From NCBI RefSeq assembly GCF_003443655.1, contig NZ_CP031941.1, positions 3,036,501 through 3,100,500 of the forward strand: a stretch of DNA of 64,000 nt. The letters run 5' to 3'. The DNA comes from Nostoc sphaeroides. Lineage in GTDB: Bacteria; Cyanobacteriota; Cyanobacteriia; Cyanobacteriales; Nostocaceae. The first letter of the stretch is position 1; every line of letters starts with the position of its first letter. The position numbers and the translations under genes are program-made. The notes beneath the pieces were generated by a model. That model did no database searches, was not told where the DNA came from, and saw only the letters and a list, made by a program, of their open reading frames with translations. This document shows positions 57,865 through 64,000 of the stretch, piece by piece.

Positions 57865-59526
57865 ATGGTTTTTAATTGGTTCCGTCGTAAATATAACGAT
57901 TCCTCTGACACTCCCTCTGATAATAAACAGGAAGAAACTCCTCCTGCACAAGAACCTCAGCCAGAGCCAGCCGAAACGTCAAGACCAACTACTGAAACTG
58001 CTCCAGACACAACGACAGACTTGTTAGCGTTTGCTAAAGCTGCTTACAAAAATATTCAGCAAAAACAACAAGCCGAGGTAGTAGAAACCCCGGCTAATTC
58101 AGCAGATGCCTCAGTAGCATCAGCACAACCTGAACCCGCAGAAACGGCAATTGCGGAAATTACCGAACCAGAAGCAATTGAGGAACCTGTTAGTACAAAG
58201 GTAGAAACAGCACAGCCAGAAGTTATCCAAGCTGCTACTGAGGAAGAAAGTACAGAAGATTCCTCAGTAGCAGCAATTGCTGATCAAGATGTCACAAGCC
58301 CAGAACTCACAATAAATGAAGCTGAACCAACGCCCACCGAACCAGTAGCTACGCCAGAGGCAACACAGCCAACAGCACTATCCTTCTTAGAACGGGCGGC
58401 GGCAGAACGGCAAGCCAAGCTGGAACAACTAATGGCCACGGCCATTGAAGTTCCAGAACCAGAGGTAGTACAGCCAGTAGCTGCAACTTCAGAGACAGGA
58501 GAAGAAATTCCCGGACTGGTATTTGATGATGGGTTTGTCTGGTCGGCAAAAGTTTTAGCAGCTCAAGGTAGAAGTCCAGAAGACGTTTCTATTGAAGAAA
58601 TTACCTGGCTGAAAAAGCTCCGGCAAGGGTTAGATAAAACTCGTCGTAGCATTCTTAACCAACTGAAGGCGATCGTTGGTCAAGGGCCGCTAAATCAAGC
58701 TGCTGTGACAGAAATTGAGGCATTGCTCCTGCAAGCTGATGTGGGTGTAGAAGCGACAGACTTTATTATCAATGCCCTACAGACAAAACTTCGAGAAGAA
58801 GTTACTGCACCTGAAGAAGCGATCGCTTACTTGAAAAAAATTCTCCGGGATATGCTGGATGCGCCAAGCAAAGCATCCCAGAAAACTACCTTTACCCCAG
58901 AAAAAGAAACCTTGAATATCTGGTTAATCACTGGGGTGAATGGTGCCGGTAAAACCACCACCATCGGCAAAATTGCCCACCTGGGACAAAAATCTGGTTA
59001 TAAATGCCTGATTGGGGCAGCAGACACCTTCCGCGCCGCCGCCGTAGAACAGGTGAAGGTTTGGGGTAGTAGAAGCGGTGTGGAGGTAATTTCCAATCCG
59101 GGAAAAAATACAGATCCGGCAGCAGTTGTATTTGATGCGATCGCAGCCGCTCAAGCGCGTCAAACCGAATTACTTCTGGTTGATACAGCTGGGCGACTGC
59201 AAAACAAGAAAAATTTAATGGACGAACTTAGCAAAATTCGGCGAATTATCGACAAAAAAGCCCCAAATGCCAAAGTAGAATCTCTTTTGGTTCTAGATGC
59301 CACTTTAGGACAAAATGGACTACGGCAAGCCGAAGTTTTCTCCCAAGCTGCCCAATTAAGTGGCGTTGTCTTAACTAAGCTCGATGGTACAGCCAAAGGC
59401 GGCGTTGCCCTTGCCGTTGTACAACAGCTAGGTTTACCCATTCGCTTTATTGGTGCTGGCGAAGGAATTGAAGACCTGCGCCCCTTTTCTAGCTATGAAT
59501 TTGTCGAAGCTCTCTTGAGCGGCTAA
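57865..59526 (+). CDS. ftsY: Signal recognition particle receptor FtsY
   Basis: This SRP-receptor GTPase delivers ribosomes making membrane proteins. The 553 residues comprise a long acidic Glu/Pro/Ala/Thr-rich A domain (about 1-215), then the N domain and GTPase G domain. The P-loop is GVNGAGKTTTIGKIA, and DTFRAAAVEQ, LLVDTAGRLQNKKNLMDE and TKLDGTAKGG follow. The A domain gives peripheral membrane binding. It sits after nusB and before the SpoIIE phosphatase, with a 1.2-kb gap. Confidence 0.97.
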   Translation: MVFNWFRRKYNDSSDTPSDNKQEETPPAQEPQPEPAETSRPTTETAPDTTTDLLAFAKAAYKNIQQKQQAEVVETPANSADASVASAQPEPAETAIAEITEPEAIEEPVSTKVETAQPEVIQAATEEESTEDSSVAAIADQDVTSPELTINEAEPTPTEPVATPEATQPTALSFLERAAAERQAKLEQLMATAIEVPEPEVVQPVAATSETGEEIPGLVFDDGFVWSAKVLAAQGRSPEDVSIEEITWLKKLRQGLDKTRRSILNQLKAIVGQGPLNQAAVTEIEALLLQADVGVEATDFIINALQTKLREEVTAPEEAIAYLKKILRDMLDAPSKASQKTTFTPEKETLNIWLITGVNGAGKTTTIGKIAHLGQKSGYKCLIGAADTFRAAAVEQVKVWGSRSGVEVISNPGKNTDPAAVVFDAIAAAQARQTELLLVDTAGRLQNKKNLMDELSKIRRIIDKKAPNAKVESLLVLDATLGQNGLRQAEVFSQAAQLSGVVLTKLDGTAKGGVALAVVQQLGLPIRFIGAGEGIEDLRPFSSYEFVEALLSG

Positions 59527-59724
59527 TTGAAAAATTTGGAGTTAAATATTTTTCTTGACAACTGATAAATTTAGGGATGACTATCTGGTATTATCACTTG
59601 AACTCATTAGAAACAGATCAAGTGCTATAAATCATAAGTTTGTCACAATAAATGGATAACTTTTGCTAAAATTTCAAGCTAATGCCTTTTTTCATGCTCT
59701 GAATGGGCATTTAGACGCAACACA

Positions 59725-59876
59725 CAAAACCCCCGAAGTTTCCATCTTGCAGCAATTTAAAGGGCAAGCGAGACGCTCACCCCCACAAATACAACTTATT
59801 GCAAGATGGACAGCAGTCTGAGCGGTGAGCAGTGCGTTGGGGAGCCAGCACAAAGTCCAGCACTGTGGGGGGTTTG
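59725..59876. ncRNA. Candidate structured RNA with possible pseudoknot
   Basis: Three pairings are visible. AAAACCCCC at 59727 pairs with GGGGGGTTT ending 59875. CCATCTTGCA (59742-59751) pairs perfectly with TGCAAGATGG (59800-59809). GCTCACC (59775-59781) pairs with GGTGAGC (59824-59830). The last pairing crosses the second, which would be a pseudoknot. The strand is undecided and no known family was recognised. It could also be a decayed repeat. Confidence 0.35.
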
Positions 59877-59994
59877 CCTTTGCAGGTTATTGGTGTTGGC
59901 TATGGCAACTTGTATTCTTAGATCGAAAGAACTGCGTTAGCGAGTTGGCAAAACTCCACACTGCACCTAAGTTACTTAAGAGTAGGAATACGAG

Positions 59995-60129
59995 CAATAC
60001 GGTTCGGATAAGATCCCACCGCCTGTGGCGACCCCCTTTTTAAGGGAGTAAAAGAGGAAATTAGCCCCCCAATTTATCGGGGGGTTCGGGGGATCTTCGC
60101 AGGGTAAACAAGCTAACCGAACCGTATTG
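59995..60129. mobile_element. CAATAC-type MITE, copy 4 (135 bp)
   Basis: The perfect 13-bp ends CAATACGGTTCGG and CCGAACCGTATTG are flanked by GGAATACGAG (59985-59994) and GCAGTACGAG (60130-60139), an 8/10 match consistent with an aged target duplication. Unlike copies 2 and 3, the interior carries an AAGATCCC...GGATCTTCG dyad and a CCCCCC/GGGGGG stem. Confidence 0.75.
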
Positions 60130-60713
60130 GCAGTACGAGCATCATCCGTTTGCCCAGGGCCGACATTAAGAAAAGGACAGCTTCCGACCATCAGAACTTC
60201 GGAAAATCGTCCACTGTGGACTCAAAAAGCGAATTGGTGTAAGTGAGCTAATTCAACACTCCCAGGTGTATTCTCAGATCCTACTTGCGAAAGTATCTAC
60301 AAATATTTTCTGTAATAAATCTAGGTTTTCACTCAAAAAACTTCCAGTTTCTTAGTTACCTCTACCCAAACAGTTACTATGAAAGCGTTATAAATTATTC
60401 TTTTGATAAAGTATTTTTATGACTTTAGAGATATGCTTTGGTAATTAAGTTATGAAAAAATGAAAAGCTTTCTTAACTATGACTGAATCTAGTAATTCTT
60501 ACGGATTGGTTTTTGGCTAAAAATACATGATTTTAAATTACAAATTTTCCATCAAAAATACAATAAGCAAATAAAATACTGATAAAAGTTGCTTGTTACG
60601 TCTTTATACTCTTGCTAAAGTGACAAGTCTTATCTAAATATGGTTTAGCAATGCCAAAGCCAAAAGATTTATAAGTAATCTAAAATCTGCCAATATAAAG
60701 TGCAATAGTACCT

Positions 60714-62105
60714 GTGCCTGTGTCTCAACTGCCCTCTCAACCCACTGACAACAATAGTAGTGCCGCGACAGATGTCACACCAGTCGTAGCACTCAAAGAA
60801 CTCGTAGCAAGGTTGCACCGGGAACAGAACAAAATTCAAGATTTGCTAAGTTCTTTAGGATTTGCTCTGAGAAGTTTCAATAATTTGAATCAGTTTTTGG
60901 AACTGATCCCACTGATGGCAACAAGAGTGACAGATGCAGACGGCAGCGCCCTGTTTCTCTACAAACCTAATGGTCAAGTAAGATTAGAGCAGTTACATTG
61001 GCAAGATAGTGGCCAGCGAAAAAATATCCGCAAAGCGCTAGAAATAGCCAGCAGTCAAATCACACTTCTACCCAATGCTGCCCCTCTAGCAAATGCCACG
61101 GGGATTTTGGATGACCAGATGCATCGCTATTTGGGGCCAGATGTGCAAATCTTTGGTACGGCGATTCTGGTGAAGCATACAGAACGGGGATGGCTCTATG
61201 TTTTGAGCCGCGATCCAGAATATAGTTGGACAGAAACGAGGCAAAAATTAGTTAGGTTAGTAGCAGACCAAACAGCCGTTGCGATCGAAAACGATGAACT
61301 AGCTGTAGAACTAAGAAAAAAAGAACGCCTAGATCAAGAGCTAGAAATTGGCGCAGAAATTCAACGGCGACTTCTGCCACGTCAATGTCCCACAATCCCT
61401 GGTGCAGTCCTAGCGGCACGCTGTAAACCTGCCAATCGTGTCGGCGGAGACTACTACGACTTTATTGCTACCAATCACAATAAGATTCAGCCCAAGACCA
61501 AAGATAGCACGGAAACTAGTCGCTGGGGTTTAGTTATTGGAGATGTTATGGGCAAAGGTGTCCCTGCTGGGCTGATTATGACGATGATGCGGGGAATGTT
61601 ACGGGGAGAAGTGCTACATGGTAATTCTCCTGCCAGAATTCTACAAAACTTAAATAGAGTTATGTATGCGGATTTGGAAAATTCCCACCGCTTTGTAACG
61701 CTATTTTATTCAGAATATAATCCCCACAGCCGAATTTTGTCTTATAGCAATGCGGCACATAATCCTCCTTTGTGGTGGCACGCAGCCACGAAAACTGTCA
61801 GCCGTTTAGATACTCTAGGGATGCTAATCGGTTTGGATGCTAACAGCCAATATGAAGATGCCCAGGCACAGTTAGAGCCTGGAGATACAATTATTTACTA
61901 TACAGATGGCTTGACCGATGCCGCAGCTGCTAGTGGCGATCGCTTCGATGAAGATAACTTTGTCGCTGGCTTCAATACGGCTTGCAAGTACTGCAATGGC
62001 CCAGAGGAAATTGTCGATTACCTATTTGACCAAGTTGAGCAATTCATTGGTGCTGATAAGCAAAACACTGATGATATGACACTAGTCGTTATGCAAATTT
62101 TATAG
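60714..62105 (+). CDS. GAF-SpoIIE (PP2C) serine phosphatase
   Basis: This RsbU-type signalling phosphatase has 463 residues. A GAF sensor domain lies at about 45-195. A short helical linker follows (ELRKKERLDQELEIGAEIQ). The SpoIIE phosphatase domain (about 225-463) has metal-binding motifs RVGGDYYDF, GDVMGKGVPAGL, YYTDGLTDA and NTDDMTLVV. It probably dephosphorylates an anti-sigma antagonist-type STAS protein; the input signal is unknown. The start is a GTG (60714), with a second GTG six bases on. No clear ribosome-binding site is visible. Confidence 0.9.
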   Translation: MPVSQLPSQPTDNNSSAATDVTPVVALKELVARLHREQNKIQDLLSSLGFALRSFNNLNQFLELIPLMATRVTDADGSALFLYKPNGQVRLEQLHWQDSGQRKNIRKALEIASSQITLLPNAAPLANATGILDDQMHRYLGPDVQIFGTAILVKHTERGWLYVLSRDPEYSWTETRQKLVRLVADQTAVAIENDELAVELRKKERLDQELEIGAEIQRRLLPRQCPTIPGAVLAARCKPANRVGGDYYDFIATNHNKIQPKTKDSTETSRWGLVIGDVMGKGVPAGLIMTMMRGMLRGEVLHGNSPARILQNLNRVMYADLENSHRFVTLFYSEYNPHSRILSYSNAAHNPPLWWHAATKTVSRLDTLGMLIGLDANSQYEDAQAQLEPGDTIIYYTDGLTDAAAASGDRFDEDNFVAGFNTACKYCNGPEEIVDYLFDQVEQFIGADKQNTDDMTLVVMQIL

Positions 62106-62147
62106 ACAGAAAAGGAAAGCTGTTTTGCTGATTGGGTTTTAGATTAT

Positions 62148-62654
62148 TTATTGCACTGCTGTTAATTTCACCCTCTCAGCCAATTTGTAGTTATTTCCCC
62201 AGAATTCATCCCAATTTGATTTAGCTTTTTGATAACCAGCAGCTAAATCTGGTAAATGACTCGGTTCAGCTTGGATAATTTCATTGATGGCATTCTTCAC
62301 CATGACACGGTGACGGATATCTTCTTCACCAATATGAATATTCCAAAATTCCCAATCTATAGTTTCTTTATTGCTCTGAATATAAGGATTGAGAGTTATG
62401 TATTTATACATAGCAGTTAAATAAATCTGACACAAACACTCGCCACCCATGCCACACAGCCCAATGACGTAACCTATTGGCTTGTTTAAGGTTAGCTGTT
62501 TTAGTTCTGCTAGCAAATTAAAATTTTCTGGATGAAGAGAATCTGAAAAAATTTGGGGTTCTATTCCAATACTGGTGAGAAAATTATCCCAGAGTTGTAG
62601 ATGAGTCTTTTTAAACCGACCATTTCCTAATTCCTCAGCCATAATTTGAGCCAT
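62148..62654 (-). pseudogene. Heme-oxygenase-fold (DUF3865-like) protein, N-terminus apparently lost
   Basis: The 168-residue frame resembles the C-terminal two-thirds of heme-oxygenase-like iron/redox proteins (DUF3865/TenA-like): MAEELGNGRFKKTHL, IGLCGMGGECLCQIYLTA and GEEDIRHRVMV. Family members are usually about 230-260 residues, so the first helices are missing. The reading frame continues upstream of the ATG (SKADYGDFKSL) before passing into an unrelated hairpin-rich segment. This suggests a rearrangement has removed the 5' end. A genuinely short homologue cannot be excluded. Confidence 0.5.
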
Positions 62655-62689
62655 TAAACTTTTAAAATCACCATAGTCCGCTTTGGAAA

Positions 62690-62837
62690 TTAGGATTGAA
62701 AGTCGGCGGGAAACTCCATCCCCTGGTGGGTAGAGAGGGATAGCCGCCCGGCGACTTGGTGTATAGGGCCTTGGTGACTCTTTCCCATGCCCAAAAACTC
62801 CACGCCACTTGCGGGATGGAGTTTTTTATTTTTTCTT
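62690..62837 (+). ncRNA. Candidate structured small RNA
   Basis: AAACTCCATCCC (62711-62722) can pair over 12 bp with GGGATGGAGTTT (62813-62824), enclosing a G+C-rich segment. The same 3' arm also forms a local hairpin with AAAAACTCCA (62793-62802). A TTTTTTATTTTTT tract follows. The two pairings exclude each other. The 5' end and promoter are not determined and no family was recognised. Confidence 0.45.
62793..62837 (+). terminator. Rho-independent terminator (orphan 1)
   Basis: AAAAACTCCA and TGGAGTTTTT form a 10-bp perfect stem with a 14-base loop, followed by TATTTTTT. It is the best terminator in the window but ends no annotated gene. Confidence 0.75.
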
Positions 62838-62913
62838 GGAATTTCTGTAGCGATCGCCTAAATGGTCGCACATTAACCTTTTTGGCTAAATTTTTTGTAT
62901 TTACCCTTTAAGA

Positions 62914-63008
62914 TATAGTGGTTCCCGACCTAGTGAGGTACGTTTTTAAAGCTATTAACCTTGGTGAGCAAGATTTGGTTGTACCTCAGTTGCCTGGGAA
63001 ACGCTATA
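62914..63008. mobile_element. TATAGC-type palindromic element (copy B)
   Basis: TATAGTGGTTCCCGACC...TGAGGTAC faces GTACCTCA...TGCCTGGGAAACGCTATA, an imperfect 28-bp inverted repeat. It shares end sequence with the element at 31655-31758. Confidence 0.6.
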
Positions 63009-63222
63009 ATACATAAAAAATGATCCTTAGAATACTTTTCCGTTCAAGTAAAAACTATATATTTTGCACATCTAGCACAGTAGGAAACGCCAAGGGGGAA
63101 ACTAGGTAAAATGTACAAGGTAAAAAGTAAAAGGTAAATTTACTTCTTCATGTTTGCTTTCTTTCTATCCTTGTGACGCAAGCGTTTGGCCTGCTCCCTC
63201 TTAGCGTTTTAATTTTTACTTT

Positions 63223-63262
63223 CTCCGCCGTAGCAAGTTCACAACAGCTACGACGGAGTTTT
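63223..63262 (+). terminator. Rho-independent terminator (orphan 2)
   Basis: CTCCGCCGTAGC pairs with GCTACGACGGAG (one mismatch) and is followed by TTTTGCTTTCTTTG. It faces right and ends no visible gene; it is antisense-side to the ankyrin gene's 3' flank. Confidence 0.65.
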
Positions 63263-63329
63263 GCTTTCTTTGTTTCTTACGCCCGGACTTGGTTTTTTAA
63301 ATCTCCCTGGTATTTAAGTATTCAAATGA

Positions 63330-64000
63330 CTATTCTTGCGCCCCAGCTTTTTGCAGACTCCGCACCACATTTTTATAACCATTAAATTCTGCAATCATTA
63401 AAGCAGTATAACCACCCCGGTTTTTCAAATTCACATCTGCCCCAGCTTGAAGTAATAACTGCACAATTTCGCCGTAACCTACTGAGGCAGCCCACATCAA
63501 TGCTGTTGCCTTCGCTGAGTCTTGAAAATTCACATCTGCCCCCTTTGCCAGCAACAAATGTATTATCTCTGTGTGCTTGCGTTCGGTTGCCTTAATTAAA
63601 GCAGTTTTACCATCATCGCCCGGAGTGTTGATATCAGCACCATACTCTAGCAGCACTTTCACTGTTTCGCTGTGTCCCTGTGATGCAGCCAGCGTCAAAG
63701 CTACTTCACCGAGGTTTTTGTCAGTAATATCTGCCCCGGAACGCAGCAATGCTTCGACGATATGGCTGTGTCCCTGCAACGCTGCTACAAGCAGTGGCGT
63801 ATCACCCAGGTGGTTCCTAATTTGGACATTTGCACCCCTGTTAAGCAACACTTGCACGACATCAATGTAGCCTTCCACAACGGCAAGGTGTAGGGCTGTT
63901 TCACCATCTTGGTCTTGGAGATTAATTTGGGCACCTCGATCTAGTAAAGCTGCTGCGATCGCACTGTGTCCAGCTGCTACTGCTGCCGATAGGGCTGTTC
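63330..64000 (-). CDS. Ankyrin-repeat protein (5' end beyond window)
   Basis: The reverse frame is open from the right edge to a TAG at 63330, giving about 223 codons. At least six 33-residue ankyrin repeats are seen, with the DGxTAL(M/I)xA and VxxLLxxGADVNxx patterns (for example HTEIIHLLLAKGADVNFQD). Repeats stack as helix-turn-helix units for protein binding. The internal methionine at 63878 is not the true start because repeats continue upstream of it. Function is unknown. Confidence 0.88.
   Translation of the reverse strand, partial: TALSAAVAAGHSAIAAALLDRGAQINLQDQDGETALHLAVVEGYIDVVQVLLNRGANVQIRNHLGDTPLLVAALQGHSHIVEALLRSGADITDKNLGEVALTLAASQGHSETVKVLLEYGADINTPGDDGKTALIKATERKHTEIIHLLLAKGADVNFQDSAKATALMWAASVGYGEIVQLLLQAGADVNLKNRGGYTALMIAEFNGYKNVVRSLQKAGAQE

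Larger units (their letters stand above)
59527..60713. other. 1.2-kb intergenic region with structured segment and MITE
   Basis: No gene is convincing. The region contains a potentially structured segment (59725-59876), a CAATAC-type MITE (59995-60129), and about 550 bp of A+T-rich sequence before the SpoIIE phosphatase start. Confidence 0.65.
62655..63329. other. Gap with two orphan plus-strand terminators and a palindromic element
   Basis: No plus-strand gene is visible, yet strong terminator hairpins facing right occur at 62793-62837 and 63223-63262. An element at 62914-63008 lies between them. Purine-rich GTAAAAAGTAAAAGGTAAA tracts occur near 63120-63138. Confidence 0.6.

Noticed and set aside
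62668..62871. 67-codon reverse ORF upstream of the DUF3865-like gene
   Set aside because: It is the antisense of the candidate structured RNA and terminator; its Trp/Pro/Ser-rich translation looks non-coding.

Overview
The window reads as chromosomal DNA of a filamentous, heterocyst-forming-type cyanobacterium (Nostoc/Anabaena-like). The main indications are Psb34, a high-light-inducible protein, cyanobacterial biliverdin reductase, a CruA/CruP-type lycopene cyclase homologue, a fused ThiO-ThiG enzyme, a hormogonium polysaccharide (hps) locus, many GCGATCGC (HIP1) octamers, and abundant short palindromic and tandem repeats between genes. No tRNA, rRNA or CRISPR array was recognised.

Layout. 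1-9.3 kb: a partial TPR protein, Psb34, ThiO-ThiG, a ferredoxin with a small anchored protein, citramalate synthase, and a secreted repeat protein, separated by nested repeat elements. 9.5-16.4 kb: a CruA/CruP-like flavoprotein, a coiled-coil protein, a 1.1 kb gene-poor stretch, then a cupin protein and a threonine aldolase. 16.6-25.4 kb: an operon of permease, TIGR03943 protein and Ig-like/TolB-like membrane protein, a WD40 protein, a decayed TnpB, an HLIP and alanine dehydrogenase. 25.7-32.6 kb: an accessory island with Uma2 nuclease-like genes, an AAA ATPase and a DUF4276 (Toprim-like) protein in one overlapping cluster, then dusB, a pentapeptide protein and two more Uma2 genes. 32.7-38.4 kb: bvdR-map operon and divergent metH.

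38.7-55.6 kb is the hps region. Four glycosyltransferases run leftward. hpsA and three pseudopilins run rightward. A DUF2064 glycosyltransferase, a broken ISH3-like transposase, an HpsJ-like membrane protein and a further glycosyltransferase follow. By homology these genes build and export the polysaccharide that supports hormogonium gliding. 56-62.1 kb is housekeeping: DUF502, nusB, ftsY and a GAF-SpoIIE phosphatase. 62.1-64 kb holds an apparently N-truncated heme-oxygenase-fold gene, two orphan plus-strand terminators and a partial ankyrin protein.

The strongest unusual signal is in the repeats. A non-autonomous element of about 112-137 bp with CAATAC termini is present four times. Three copies are flanked by perfect 10-bp target duplications and the fourth by an 8/10 match. 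One copy has replaced the C-terminus of the DUF4276 protein. Separately, three conserved enzymes (ThiO-ThiG, CimA, CruA-like) carry in-frame insertions of intergenic tandem-repeat DNA, and TCATTAG heptamer arrays supply start or stop codons to several genes. The AAA-DUF4276 pair is the best candidate for an uncharacterised defence module, but that rests on family analogy only.
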